Counted from the stretch's first letter, positions 54,281 to 63,977 are shown. The stretch is 64,000 nt of DNA from Nitrospira sp. (GCA_024331125.1 JANDJI010000002.1:248001-312000), one strand, 5' to 3'. Numbers and translations are program-made. The notes: generated by a model not told the origin, from the sequence alone.

Positions 54281-54628
54281 CTACGCGAACCGCACGGCCC
54301 CATGATCGTCGCAATGGGCTCCATGGGCGAAGTGCAGATGGCCGGCAACCAGGTAATCAACATGGTCTCCGTGGGGAACAGCCTGATGGCCGCAGGCGGC
54401 GCCATGGCGATGGCCCGCCTCGTGACCTCCGCAGCCATGGGTCGGCGTACAGGCGGCCGGATTCTGTTGCGTGACATCCAGGCGATGTTCGTCGATATGG
54501 TCGCCATGGAGGTGATGCAAGTGGCCGTCATGCAGATAATCCGTGTGGCCGTCATGAAGAACGGCCGTATGGCCGCACCCGGTTCCATGCTGATGATTAT
54601 GCTGATCGTGAATCGGATGATCGCTCAC
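54281..54628 (-). CDS. Histidine-rich metal-binding protein
   Basis: 115 residues, about a quarter His, with many Asp, Gly and a few Cys: clusters such as HDGHTDYLHDGHLHHLHGDH and GHRHGAACGHQAVPHGDHVDYL form two similar halves. GTG start with GGAG 8 bases upstream. Likely binds zinc or another transition metal in the cytoplasm (no signal peptide). The adjacent all3515-like gene supports zinc. The opposite strand shows a Met-rich frame, which is only the complement of the His codons. Confidence 0.75.
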   Translation of the reverse strand: MSDHPIHDQHNHQHGTGCGHTAVLHDGHTDYLHDGHLHHLHGDHIDEHRLDVTQQNPAACTPTHGCGGHEAGHRHGAACGHQAVPHGDHVDYLVAGHLHFAHGAHCDDHGAVRFA

Positions 54629-54882
54629 GGCGGGGGCTCCTTTCGTGGAGTTAATTGCGAGTCGATGAACAAAGTCTAGACCGATGGTGAGGGACGGTCA
54701 AGGGGGCGAAGAGAGGGAAATTCTCGATGCATCGCGGAACTCAATTGTGCCAATTTGTTCGGTACGATGGCCGCCTTCTCTCCATGACGCAATCAGTTCT
54801 CATGGAAGAGGGGGTATGCCATGGCTCTCGGCTGCATCGATCCGATGCAGCAAACAGGTCGTTCGAGAGCGGGTGTGAACAG

Positions 54883-54958
54883 TGGTGCCGAGGGACAGAA
54901 TCGAACTGTCGACACCAGCCTTTTCAGGGCTGTGCTCTGCCAACTGAGCTACCTCGGC
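54883..54958 (-). tRNA. tRNA-Phe (GAA)
   Basis: 76 bases on the - strand with encoded CCA (54883-54885). Acceptor GCCGAGG pairs with CCTCGGC; D-arm GCTC/GAGC; anticodon stem CAGCC/GGCTG with loop CTGAAAA, anticodon GAA; T-arm GACAG/CTGTC with loop TTCGATT. All stems are intact. Confidence 0.96.
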
Positions 54959-55257
54959 ACGGGCGTGACGGCACTGACTCTGGCGGAAGCAAAAGAGCCA
55001 CTCGACTTTATTTCCGTTCAGCTCTTTCGAACGGGCCGCATCTTACCAAGATGACCCGGTTAAGTTCCACTCCTTTTCCGCCAACCAGTATGGGCATAAG
55101 CATGTCGATTCAGTAATCGGCCCCCGCGAGCGCTCGTGAAGGAAGAATGAAAACTACTGTCTCGGATTTTCACTCTCAGGTATGATTTCTGCCGAGATCA
55201 TCGTTCGGGAGAGTGGTTAAGGAACGGTCAGGAAACAGTGGGGTGGGAGGCTTGTCT

Positions 55258-55536
55258 ATGTCGATGCCGTCGGTTCATCTGGTCACTGACTCGGAGAGAG
55301 AAACGAGGCCCGTTGTTTCCGATCAGAGGCTGTCCCCCTGGATGATCTGGGGCTATGTGGCGGGAGGAATCCTTCTCTTGGCGGCGGTCGGAACGTGGCT
55401 GGTGTGGTTTTCGCTCCATCTTCAGCGTGAGCTGGACGATCAGGCCATACGAGCCGCTTGCGAACGGACGATGCCGGAGAAGGTGCAACGGTGCGTCGAT
55501 ACGGTCACTCTTCAGCGAGGCGGGGGGAAACGATGA
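55258..55536 (+). CDS. Small single-pass membrane protein
   Basis: 92 residues from ATG 55258, which has GGGAGG 8 bases upstream. One hydrophobic segment (MIWGYVAGGILLLAAVGTWLVWFSL, about residues 29-53) with a hydrophilic C-terminus that has two Cys. Not recognised. It overlaps the barrel gene below as ATGA, so the two are coupled. Confidence 0.6.
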   Translation: MSMPSVHLVTDSERETRPVVSDQRLSPWMIWGYVAGGILLLAAVGTWLVWFSLHLQRELDDQAIRAACERTMPEKVQRCVDTVTLQRGGGKR

Positions 55537-56564
55537 GAAGAGGCCGTTCCTCTGTGATTGGTTCGTTGCCGGCGCTCGCGGCTCTTTGCTTGCTGGTACC
55601 GGTCGGCTCGGTTTCAGCTCAAGAGCCGCAGCCAGCCAAGCGGGTGGCCGTCGAGCTTGGTCTTGGAACCTGGATCAGTGTCGGCGAGACAAGATGGAGC
55701 CACAACGCCTCGTCGTTCCCGCCGCTTGGGAATCCGACATCTCGCCTGATTTATGAGGACCACTCGACCAATATCGTGGAGTTGACCGCCAAGGTGTCGG
55801 TGGGACCGCGATGGTTCGGCCGCTTGAACGTCGGCGGCGCCCGCATCGGCGGCGGTCGCCTCACGGATGATGACTTTCTCACACCGGATGGCGGAGCTCC
55901 GTCCTTAAGAACTCACAGTGATCTGGACGGGTCCGGCGTGTGGTATTTGAATGCGGACGTTGGCGCCAGAGTGCTGGAATTTCACCAAGGCAAGGGCAAT
56001 CTTGAGGCAATCGGTGGGTTTCAATACTGGCGGCAACGGCATCGCGCCTACGGCGTGCGTCAAGTGGTCTGCTCGGCTGCGGGAGCGTCCATCGACCTTG
56101 ATCCAGTCACGCCCGGCGTCAACCCCCTCTGTGACCCGGGAGCTGCTCCGACTTCCAACAATGTCCTTGTCATTTCCAACACCAACACGTGGTATTCGCT
56201 TCGGACCGGGATTCAAGCCGATTATCACCTCGCTCGCTGGTTCAGCGTGCGCGGATCGGTGATTGTCAAGCCGATCAATTTCTTTGCGAACGAAGACACC
56301 CACCACCTTCGCGTGCCGAGTGAGTTTCAAGATCCCAGCTTTACGATGAGGGGCATCGGTTTCGGCGCGGACGCCGATATCATGGCGACGGTGTCGTTGA
56401 CGACTTCATTCTCCGGCTACGTGGGCTATCGCGTCTGGTGGAATCGGCTGATCGATGGGACCTGGAAGAGCCACCAGGCCGATGGACAGTCTTTTTCCTA
56501 TCCTCTGACCGAAATGGAATCACTGCGGCACGGTCTGACGGCGGGTATTCTCTATCGGTTCTAG
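55533..56564 (+). CDS. Outer-membrane beta-barrel protein
   Basis: 343 residues with a signal peptide (SLPALAALCLLVPVGSVSAQ). The mature part alternates strands rich in aromatic and small residues and ends in ...GILYRF with a terminal Phe, as in outer-membrane barrels. Segments with WISVGETRWSH and DDDF recall omptin-type barrels, but the protease residues were not confirmed. Function unknown. Confidence 0.65.
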   Translation: MRRGRSSVIGSLPALAALCLLVPVGSVSAQEPQPAKRVAVELGLGTWISVGETRWSHNASSFPPLGNPTSRLIYEDHSTNIVELTAKVSVGPRWFGRLNVGGARIGGGRLTDDDFLTPDGGAPSLRTHSDLDGSGVWYLNADVGARVLEFHQGKGNLEAIGGFQYWRQRHRAYGVRQVVCSAAGASIDLDPVTPGVNPLCDPGAAPTSNNVLVISNTNTWYSLRTGIQADYHLARWFSVRGSVIVKPINFFANEDTHHLRVPSEFQDPSFTMRGIGFGADADIMATVSLTTSFSGYVGYRVWWNRLIDGTWKSHQADGQSFSYPLTEMESLRHGLTAGILYRF

Positions 56565-56565
56565 A

Positions 56566-57636
56566 TTACCGTCTTGGCCGACCGGACGGCATCGTGTCTT
56601 CCTCATATTGCATGAAGAGCCGTTTGGCTTCCGGGTGGAGCTGATTGGGGTGGCCGTAGGGGATCGCCGCCGTCTTAAACAGCGGCACTAATTTGCCGTT
56701 GGGATGGAGATAGCCCGCGCGGAGCGGCACGGTGCGTTTGTTGTGCCGGATCAAGCGGCAGGTCGTCGTGCGGATTGACGACAGCCAGTCGGCGATGTCC
56801 TGTGGATTGCCGATGGACGCCGACAGGAGCAGGAGCCTGGCCTGCGATGGGCAAAAGATGATCGTTTCTTCCCACACGACGCCCCGCTCCGGATCGGCCA
56901 GATACTGCGATTCGTCCAAGATGACGAGCCCCAAGGTATCGAGCCGCACGTCGATTTCGCCGCTTGCCGCGTCGTAAAGCAGGTTCCGTAGAATCTCCGT
57001 CGTCATGATCAGCAGGGGAGCCTGGCCGTTTTCCTGACGGTCGCCGGTGAGAATCCCCACCTTCTCGGTTCCAAAGAGACGAGAAAATTCAGTGAACTTC
57101 GTGTTGGACAGGGCCTTGAGCGGCGACGTGTAGATCACCGTGCGGTTATCCTCCATGGCGCGGCGGGCGGCTTCGACCGCCACGTAGGTTTTTCCGCTGC
57201 CGGTCGGTACGCTGACGACAACGTCGCCCTCGGCCAAAGCGGCCAAGGCTTCGACTTGCCAGGGGTCGGGCACGAACGGTTGAGGTGGGGGGACGCCGAT
57301 CCCTTCAAGCCAGTTCGCGAGTGAGACAGCCGGTCCGCTCGTTTCCGACTCTCCTCCCGTGGTCGGAGGAGGGTGACGTTTGGGATGGACGGGCGCCAAT
57401 TCTTCTTTTCGCCGTGCGGGAGTTTTAGGGCGTTGAGGAAGAGCCTGCCGCTCGGCGAGCAATGTTTGCAAATCCGACTCGAGGCCCGCCAGGTTTTGGC
57501 TTGAATGTTGGAGCAACAGCTCGATCAATCGCCGCTTGCCGGCGCGGAAATGGCGATGCACCCGCCCGCGGGCCAAGCGATGGAGTAGCGAGACCGGCTG
57601 TTGTGCCAAAAGCTGTTCCAGTTCGTCCGTCGTCAT
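56566..57636 (-). CDS. Ski2-like helicase, N-terminal half (RecA1 domain only)
   Basis: 356 residues from ATG 57636 (AGGTGAGG upstream). After a ~115-residue helical leader come the Q-like segment, Walker A PTGSGKT (144-150), PLKALSN (motif Ia), DESQ (241-244, in place of DEVH) and LSAS (motif III). The protein ends soon after the RTVPLRAGYL segment, just where the second RecA domain should begin. That second domain is encoded by the upstream gene at 57731-59587. The two presumably form one RNA/DNA helicase as a complex. Confidence 0.85.
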   Translation of the reverse strand: MTTDELEQLLAQQPVSLLHRLARGRVHRHFRAGKRRLIELLLQHSSQNLAGLESDLQTLLAERQALPQRPKTPARRKEELAPVHPKRHPPPTTGGESETSGPAVSLANWLEGIGVPPPQPFVPDPWQVEALAALAEGDVVVSVPTGSGKTYVAVEAARRAMEDNRTVIYTSPLKALSNTKFTEFSRLFGTEKVGILTGDRQENGQAPLLIMTTEILRNLLYDAASGEIDVRLDTLGLVILDESQYLADPERGVVWEETIIFCPSQARLLLLSASIGNPQDIADWLSSIRTTTCRLIRHNKRTVPLRAGYLHPNGKLVPLFKTAAIPYGHPNQLHPEAKRLFMQYEEDTMPSGRPRR

Positions 57637-57730
57637 GACCTCACCTGACCGCTCATGATTCGGCGGCAATCTTCCGTCAAACGACCGGCCGCCGACGTGT
57701 CGGTTTGAAGCAGAAGAAGAGAACGTGTCC

Positions 57731-59587
57731 TCATGGCAATTCCTCCAGCACTCCCCGGCGAATGAGGGCGATGGCCCTTGAAGCCGTGTCCGCCAGTCCT
57801 GGATGCGTGGCATGCAAAGCGTGGATCTGCGAGAGGAATTCCAAGGTCCTGGCCAGGAGCCTGTAGAGATCTCCTTCCGCCATCGTGGTCATGCGGCAGA
57901 GTCCGATCCATGTGAGGTTGGGGTCGGCCACCCACCGTTCGGCGATGGCCGCGATGTCGGCCCTGAGAAGCGGCGGTTCTTCGTACGGTGACAGACTCTC
58001 CGCCAATTTTCGCACTTGGCCCAATAGAGAGCTCAAGCCTGGGCTGATGCGAGGAAAGGCGCCGGGGCGATCGTCGTCGTGCGCGATGCTGGCCAGAACG
58101 CCCGTGAGAACGGCTGGCTCGACGCCGCTGAACGCCTCGGCTCGAATCAATTCCGTGATCAGCAACGAATGGTCGATACGGATCAATCGCGCCCATTCTC
58201 CCTCGGCCGTCAGTTGGGCGGAGGGGGTCAAATACCCGAATTTCTGGAGCACGTCGACCCGCTCTTGAAATCGGTGCCACAGACTGGCTCGCAGGGCTTG
58301 AATGGATTTGACGTGGCGGTGCTGTTCCTGACGGAGCCGGTGCGCGGTGGCGAAATCCTTCTGGCAGGCCGGACGGGAAGGACAGGTCGGGCAGGGAAAA
58401 TCGCCGAGGGACTGAACGACGGTGTCGGGAAGGGGGGCCGACTCGTGGGAAACCAAAATCGGCAGAACCGGCAGTCGCGGAGGGAGTTCCGTCAGTTGAT
58501 AGCAGAGCTCGTCAAATGACGCCGCCGAGCACCAGGGAAACGAGGCGGTTTCTTCGCAATCGAACACGCGGTCGAAGATCTCGACCACGGCGGCGGCGGG
58601 ACATTCCGTCACGGAGCCGTTCGGCCGGAGCACCGAAATCATGGGGTGCCGCTGGCCCTTGCTCCGATACTGCCGGAGCACGACGCCGCGCCCACGGGCG
58701 AGACCAACGACCCGGCCCGGTGTCATGAAGTGAAAGCGCGCGGTCAGTTCCGGCGACTCATGGCGGGGCTGGTGGCGTTGCGGGCGTTGCCGGCGGGCTT
58801 GGTCGAAGGTCTGCCATTGAGTGATCCAATCGGTGCAAATTCGGGGGCCGAAGGGTTCCATCTGAACGTGCAGGGCGTCCAGTTTGCGTTCCAAGAGCTC
58901 GGCGCGCCGATTGAGCTGAAACTGGGCGAAGCTCTTGGCCAGGATCGACTGAATCTGCTCAAGGGGGTGAGCCTTCAGCAGGTTGAGCACCATCGGATAG
59001 GTGATGGTGAATTGACTGTCGATGGGTTCCGGATGGCCGGTCAATCCCTTGGTGAGCACGCTCAGGTCGATATAGGGCGAGGGAGCTACGACGGCGAAGC
59101 CGACCTGGTCTTTTCCGCGCCGCCCCGCGCGTCCGGCGATTTGCTGCACTTCGCCGATCGTCAGATCGGTAAAGTCCCGCGCCTTGCGAATGCTGGATTG
59201 GGTGATGACGACGGTGCGGGCGGGAAAGTCCACGCCGGCTGCCAACGTGGTCGTGGCAAAGACGGCGTCGAGGCAGCCTTGCCGCATCAGTTCCTCGACG
59301 GCGATTTTCCAGGATGGCAGATGCCCCGCGTGGTGCGCCGCGACGCCGATCCGTCGCACGGTGGGAATCAACGGATGGTCCGCCACGCTCGGGTATTGCG
59401 CGATCACCTGTTGGAGCACGGCGTCGATGGCCTCTTGACGAGCGGGAGGGAGGACGACGGAGGCGTGGTCGAACGATTCCATCGCCTCGTCGCAGGCGCG
59501 ACGCGACGTCAGAAAAACGATGGCGGGAGTCAGGTGTTTCTGGCGCAGGGCGTCGATCAGGTCAACCGGATGAATCGATGGCGGCAT
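57731..59587 (-). CDS. Ski2-like helicase, C-terminal half (RecA2 plus accessory domains)
   Basis: 618 residues. It starts at the point where the RecA2 domain begins (LTPAIVFLTSRRACDEAM), followed by TTTLAAGVDFPA (motif V) and QIAGRAGRRG (motif VI), then a long accessory region and a Cys cluster CPTCPSRPAC near 398-407, as in HelY-like proteins. It has no Walker A and cannot hydrolyse ATP alone. It is transcribed before the N-terminal half, with a 94-base gap, and overlaps the end of glgC by 26 bases. Confidence 0.87.
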   Translation of the reverse strand: MPPSIHPVDLIDALRQKHLTPAIVFLTSRRACDEAMESFDHASVVLPPARQEAIDAVLQQVIAQYPSVADHPLIPTVRRIGVAAHHAGHLPSWKIAVEELMRQGCLDAVFATTTLAAGVDFPARTVVITQSSIRKARDFTDLTIGEVQQIAGRAGRRGKDQVGFAVVAPSPYIDLSVLTKGLTGHPEPIDSQFTITYPMVLNLLKAHPLEQIQSILAKSFAQFQLNRRAELLERKLDALHVQMEPFGPRICTDWITQWQTFDQARRQRPQRHQPRHESPELTARFHFMTPGRVVGLARGRGVVLRQYRSKGQRHPMISVLRPNGSVTECPAAAVVEIFDRVFDCEETASFPWCSAASFDELCYQLTELPPRLPVLPILVSHESAPLPDTVVQSLGDFPCPTCPSRPACQKDFATAHRLRQEQHRHVKSIQALRASLWHRFQERVDVLQKFGYLTPSAQLTAEGEWARLIRIDHSLLITELIRAEAFSGVEPAVLTGVLASIAHDDDRPGAFPRISPGLSSLLGQVRKLAESLSPYEEPPLLRADIAAIAERWVADPNLTWIGLCRMTTMAEGDLYRLLARTLEFLSQIHALHATHPGLADTASRAIALIRRGVLEELP

Positions 59588-60803
59588 GCAGGTCCATTCC
59601 CTTTGAAATCACGACGATTCCGGAATCGGTCACTTTGAATCGCTTGGCGTCGGCCTCGCGATCGTATCCGATTTCCGTGCGGGGCGGGATGACGACGTCT
59701 TTGTCGATGATCGCCCGTTTGATGCGGCTGTGGGGGCCGATCTGCACGTTGTCCATGAGGATGGATTCCCGCACGTCGGCGTGATCTTGCACCCGGACGT
59801 TGGGTGAAAGAATCGAATTTTGCACCCGCGCGCCGGAAACGATGCACCCGCCGCTGACGATGGAATCAAGGGCGACTCCCATCCGGCCCCCTTGAAAATC
59901 CTGGGCGAACACGAATTTGGCCGGGGGAAATTGACCTTGATAGGTGCGGATCGGCCACTCGGGATCATACAAATTGAACTGGGGGTCCACGGACACCAAG
60001 TCCATGTTGGCTTCCCAGTAGGCGTCCAACGTGCCGATGTCGCGCCAATACTGGATCGCCTTCTTGTTGGCGTCCTGAAACTTAAAGGCATAGACGCGGT
60101 GTTGCCCGATCATCCGCGGGATGATGTTCCTGCCGAAATCATGGGCGCCCCCTTCTTGGGCATCCCCAATGAGGTGTTCGCGAATGGCCTTGGTCCGGAA
60201 CAGATAGATGCCCATGGACGCGAACGCGTGGGTGGGATTGTCCGGCAGGGGCGTGGGATTGGCCGGTTTCTCGTCGAAGCGGGTGATGCGATAGTCTTCG
60301 TCCACCGAGATGACGCCGAAGCGGGACGCGTCCTGAATGGGAATGTCGATCGCGCCGACGACGGCGTCGGCCTGTTTGGCGATGAGCCAGTAATACATCT
60401 CGGCATAATTCATCTTGTAAATGTGGTCGCCGGCGAGCACGAGGATGAATTCGGGATTCTCGGCGTCGATCAGAAAGAGGTTTTGATAGACCGCGTCGGC
60501 GGTGCCTTTGTACCAATCCTCGCTGATGCGCTGTTGGGGCGGCACCGAGGCGATGTATTCCCCCAACTCGGCGTTCAGCACGTTCCAACCCATCCGGATG
60601 TGCCGGTCGAGCGAGTGGGATTTGTATTGGATCAGGACGACGATTTTACGAAGCCCCGAGTTCAAGCAATTGCTCAAGGTGAAATCGATGATCCGATACT
60701 TCCCCCCGAACGGGACGGCCGGCTTGGCCCGTTGCTCCGTCAGAGGGTAGAGTCGTTCCCCCTTGCCTCCGGCGAGGATCATCGTGAAGATTTTCTTCAT
60801 CAT
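59562..60803 (-). CDS. glgC: Glucose-1-phosphate adenylyltransferase
   Basis: 413 residues. MILAGGKGERLYPLTEQRAKPAVPFGGKYRIIDF is the nucleotide and allosteric site; EHIY-like AGDHIYKMNY and FDEKP follow; a left-handed beta-helix ends the protein. Makes ADP-glucose for glycogen. ATGATG start at 60803; the open frame goes further upstream without support. Confidence 0.93.
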   Translation of the reverse strand: MMKKIFTMILAGGKGERLYPLTEQRAKPAVPFGGKYRIIDFTLSNCLNSGLRKIVVLIQYKSHSLDRHIRMGWNVLNAELGEYIASVPPQQRISEDWYKGTADAVYQNLFLIDAENPEFILVLAGDHIYKMNYAEMYYWLIAKQADAVVGAIDIPIQDASRFGVISVDEDYRITRFDEKPANPTPLPDNPTHAFASMGIYLFRTKAIREHLIGDAQEGGAHDFGRNIIPRMIGQHRVYAFKFQDANKKAIQYWRDIGTLDAYWEANMDLVSVDPQFNLYDPEWPIRTYQGQFPPAKFVFAQDFQGGRMGVALDSIVSGGCIVSGARVQNSILSPNVRVQDHADVRESILMDNVQIGPHSRIKRAIIDKDVVIPPRTEIGYDREADAKRFKVTDSGIVVISKGMDLHAAIDSSG

Positions 60804-60933
60804 CGGACGAAATTCTAACAGGACCGTCGGGAAATAGGAAGAAAGGAGAATCGTTGACTTACCGACGGCCTCGGACGATACTGGCCCCTGCGCGCACGGC
60901 CGTTTCGGAGGCACATTAAAAAAAGGAGCGACT

Positions 60934-61233
60934 ATGAAGCGAGATGCACTGGTGGAGGCTCTCCAACAGACCCATCGATCCGGAGGAAAACCTTCTCTTC
61001 GACCGTCCGACTTCATGAACGACATGGCTTGGCGTTTGGATCGCCTCGAGGGGCAGCTCCAACGGCTGTCTGAATTGGTGCGGGACCATGCCGAGGACAT
61101 GGATCGTCTCGTGCGGATCGTCGCGGAGGATCGGGACGTCATCCGCCGCCAATTGCTCCGGAAACACCATGAGAAAGTTCGTGTCAGGAAGCACTTGCGC
61201 GACGCCGTTTCCAAAATGGAGCTGAATGGCTGA
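60934..61233 (+). CDS. Small coiled-coil protein
   Basis: 99 residues, GGAG 5 bases before the ATG. Residues about 28-75 are a heptad-like helix (RLDRLEGQLQRLSELVRDH) and the C-terminus is very basic (RRQLLRKHHEKVRVRK). Not recognised; may bind nucleic acid. Confidence 0.55.
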   Translation: MKRDALVEALQQTHRSGGKPSLRPSDFMNDMAWRLDRLEGQLQRLSELVRDHAEDMDRLVRIVAEDRDVIRRQLLRKHHEKVRVRKHLRDAVSKMELNG

Positions 61234-61243
61234 GCGTTTCGCC

Positions 61244-61261
61244 GCCGGCATTCCGGCCGGC
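61244..61261 (+). other. GC-rich hairpin
   Basis: GCCGGC, 6-base loop, GCCGGC, 11 bases after the stop of the small coiled-coil gene. No T-run follows. The rest of 61262-61431 shows no gene. Confidence 0.35.
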
Positions 61262-61431
61262 TTGGCCGACTCGGTCAGTGGATTCTTGCATCACAAGGCG
61301 GCGCGTATCCACACAGGGAGAGAACATCCGGTTTAGAAAAGATCAGGCATCAGTTCGGCCGTCTATTGTCCTGCGCGTCGCGTGCAATCTCTGGCGACTC
61401 TTCTAAAAACAGCATCTTCCTCGGCTGATCC

Positions 61432-62784
61432 ATGAAGAAAGCTTGTGTGCTGTACCGGTTGTCCCACGGGTTGCTGTTGCTCGGTTTATTTGTCTCGGCG
61501 ATCTGCTGTGTCGTCGACGGCGAGGCGGCGGCCTCCGGCGCCTCGCCGGATTCGGTCTTTCGGACACTTCCGCGGTCGGACGAGGCCGTATCGGACAAAA
61601 TCCTGCGATTGAGCCTTGACGAGGCGGTCGGGTTGTTCCTCAGGAGGAATCTCGACCTTCTGATCGCCCAGTTCGGCATTGAAATCAGTAAAGGGGAAGA
61701 GGTCACGGCGAGATTGTTCCCGAATCCGGTGGTTTCCGTCGGGGTGGTGACCTCTCCCGTCGACGGCCGAACACTATCGAACAGCGGGCAGTTCTATCCG
61801 CAGATTCAACAATTGTTCGAGTTGGCTGGAAAACGGGGATATCGGATCGAGAGCGCCGAATTCGGGACGCAGTCGGCGGAGGCGGGCTTCGAGGATGCGG
61901 TCCGTCAGCTCGGCTTTGCGGTCAAGGATGCCTACTATCGAGTTCAGCTCGCGCGGAGGCGACTCGCCTTGGCGGAGGAAAACAAGGATCGCTTCTCGCG
62001 CATTCTTGAGATCAATACCATTCGGTTCAAGAAAGGATTCATCGCGGAAATCGAGCTGATCCGCATTCGGCTCCAGTACATCGATTTTCAGTCCCGGGTG
62101 ATCCAGGCTCTTCAGGAGGTCGAATCGGCCCTCTCCGATCTTCGCCAACTGCTGCGAGTGTCCCCTGCCACCGATTTGGAATTGACGAGTAATTTGGAGT
62201 TCAAGCGATTGGACCTTGACCGAGCCGTGCTGGGCGTCCTCGCCCTCGAATCCCGCCCAGACGTGCGCATGAAACGGTTCGCCCTTTCGCAACGGGAGGC
62301 CGATCTCAAGCTCGCCAAGGCCTATCGGATTCCCGATGTGACGGTGGGAGCCGGCTATGCCATTCAAGGATCAAGGGGACCGGACAACTCCAATCAAATC
62401 GGCATCAGTCTTGGGCTCCCGCTGCCGTTGTTCAACCGAAACCAGGGCGGTATCATGCAGGCGGAGGCGGCCAAGCAGTCGGCTCAAGCGGATCTCGCCA
62501 AAACGTTGAACCTTGTCGAAAATCAGGTGGACGTCGCCTATCGCAACGTCGTCCACAGCCGGCGGTTGGTCGAAGCCTACCTCAGCGGCGTGCTCGATGA
62601 CGCGCGCTCGACATTGACGATCGTGGAACGTGCTTATGAGCGGGGCGGCGCCACGCTTGTCGATTTGCTGGACGCGGCCAGAAGCTCCTGGACAATCCAA
62701 GAAAACTTTATCGAGGCGCTGTTTACATATCAGCGAAATGTCCTGCAATTGGAAAACGTCGTTGGGGCAAATATCGGGGCTTGA
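61432..62784 (+). CDS. TolC-family outer-membrane efflux protein (CzcC/CusC-like)
   Basis: 450 residues with a signal segment (LLLLGLFVSAICCVVDG). Two related halves typical of outer-membrane efflux ducts; LRLSLDEAVGLFLRRNLDLL near 60-80 and a C-terminal ERAYERGGATLVDLLDAARSSW. Forms the outer-membrane channel of an RND pump with the adaptor gene that follows. Confidence 0.88.
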   Translation: MKKACVLYRLSHGLLLLGLFVSAICCVVDGEAAASGASPDSVFRTLPRSDEAVSDKILRLSLDEAVGLFLRRNLDLLIAQFGIEISKGEEVTARLFPNPVVSVGVVTSPVDGRTLSNSGQFYPQIQQLFELAGKRGYRIESAEFGTQSAEAGFEDAVRQLGFAVKDAYYRVQLARRRLALAEENKDRFSRILEINTIRFKKGFIAEIELIRIRLQYIDFQSRVIQALQEVESALSDLRQLLRVSPATDLELTSNLEFKRLDLDRAVLGVLALESRPDVRMKRFALSQREADLKLAKAYRIPDVTVGAGYAIQGSRGPDNSNQIGISLGLPLPLFNRNQGGIMQAEAAKQSAQADLAKTLNLVENQVDVAYRNVVHSRRLVEAYLSGVLDDARSTLTIVERAYERGGATLVDLLDAARSSWTIQENFIEALFTYQRNVLQLENVVGANIGA

Positions 62785-62828
62785 GGAAGGGAGCCGTGTT
62801 GGCCCGAGTCAAGAACAGGATCCCAGGA

Positions 62829-63977
62829 ATGAGTGAAAGATGGGGACGGAAGACAATTCCCTGCAACAGCGCATTGGTCTGGTCATTGATGTTGCTGCTG
62901 CTCGCCGCCTGTGGTCGTCCCGACCAGTCGTCCGAGTTGACCAAGACCAACCTTCCCGAAGCCGATAAGAGAACGGCATCGGTCGAATCAACGCCGCTCA
63001 TTGAAACGGCGGTCGTCGAATGGGGGGCGTCTCATCACAAGTTGACGCTCTTCGGCAAGGTGGCGTATGGCGAGGATCGGTATTCGCGCATCTCGTCGCC
63101 GCTTCAGGGGCGGGTGATCGAGGTCCGAGCCCGTCTGGGTGATCGGGTCAAGGCGGGAGATATTTTGTTGGTGGTCGACAGTCCGGAGATCGCACAAGCC
63201 TATTCGGAGTACGTGAAAGAAGATTCCGAATTGGAGTACGCCACGAGAGCGTATGAGTTGGCCAAGGACTTGTATGAAGTCAAGGCGTTGGCGCTCAAGG
63301 ATCTCAAACAGGCCGAAAACGAGCTGGTCAAGGCGCGGGCCGAATTTCGACGAGCGAAAGAGCGTCTGCTCTCGCTGAGAGTCACGCCCGAAGAATTGGA
63401 CAAGCCGTTGGATAAACAGACCATCACTTCGCGGTTTGAATTGAAGAGTCCGCTGACGGGAGTCGTCGTGGAGCGCGCCGTGACGCCGGGGCAATTGGTG
63501 ACGGGAGAGATTCTTTTCACGATCGCCGATCTGGATCAATTGCAGGTGTTGGCGGATCTCTACGAGCGGGACGTGGCGCTGGTGAAGGAGGGACAGCCGG
63601 CCGTGGTCAAAGTCGAGGCGTATCCGGACGTCGATTTTCCGGCCAGGGTCACGGCGGTCGGGGACATCGTCGATTCCGTGACCAGGACGATCAAAGTACG
63701 CGCGCTGGTGAACAACAAAGCCCGTCTGTTGAAGCCGGAAATGTTTGCGCGCTTGCAGCTGGACTTAAGCGAGGCCGGCCGGTTTCTCATCCTGCCGCGG
63801 GAGGCGGTTTTGGAAAAAGACGGCAAACAGTTCGTGTACGTTGCGGAGGATTCGGGTCGGTACGTGAAACGGGAAGTCAAGGTCGTCAACGCCTCCTCCG
63901 GCCAGGTTCGTGTGCTTGAAGGGATATGTCACGGCGAGCGAATCGTGACCAAAGGCGCCGTGTTGATCAAGGAGTAA
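62829..63977 (+). CDS. RND efflux periplasmic adaptor lipoprotein (CzcB/CusB-like)
   Basis: 382 residues from ATG 62829; TTG 62781 or GTG 62796 are possible. Lipobox LLAAC near residues 24-28 predicts a lipoprotein. Membrane-fusion architecture: biotinyl-lipoyl segment SPLQGRVIEVRARLGDRVKAGDILLVVDSPE, a long helical hairpin, and a beta-barrel. The matching inner-membrane pump (CzcA-like) would lie past the window end. Likely exports heavy metals. Confidence 0.88.
   Translation: MSERWGRKTIPCNSALVWSLMLLLLAACGRPDQSSELTKTNLPEADKRTASVESTPLIETAVVEWGASHHKLTLFGKVAYGEDRYSRISSPLQGRVIEVRARLGDRVKAGDILLVVDSPEIAQAYSEYVKEDSELEYATRAYELAKDLYEVKALALKDLKQAENELVKARAEFRRAKERLLSLRVTPEELDKPLDKQTITSRFELKSPLTGVVVERAVTPGQLVTGEILFTIADLDQLQVLADLYERDVALVKEGQPAVVKVEAYPDVDFPARVTAVGDIVDSVTRTIKVRALVNNKARLLKPEMFARLQLDLSEAGRFLILPREAVLEKDGKQFVYVAEDSGRYVKREVKVVNASSGQVRVLEGICHGERIVTKGAVLIKE

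Noticed and set aside
54233..54679. Met-rich + strand frame that could look like a metal-binding or membrane protein
   Set aside because: Its Met codons are the complement of His CAT codons of the real - strand gene; the - strand frame has a ribosome site and a sensible metal-binding pattern.
57636..57813. Longer start for the helicase N-terminal half
   Set aside because: The extra residues are another reading of the upstream gene's 3' end; homology and ribosome site support the start at 57636.
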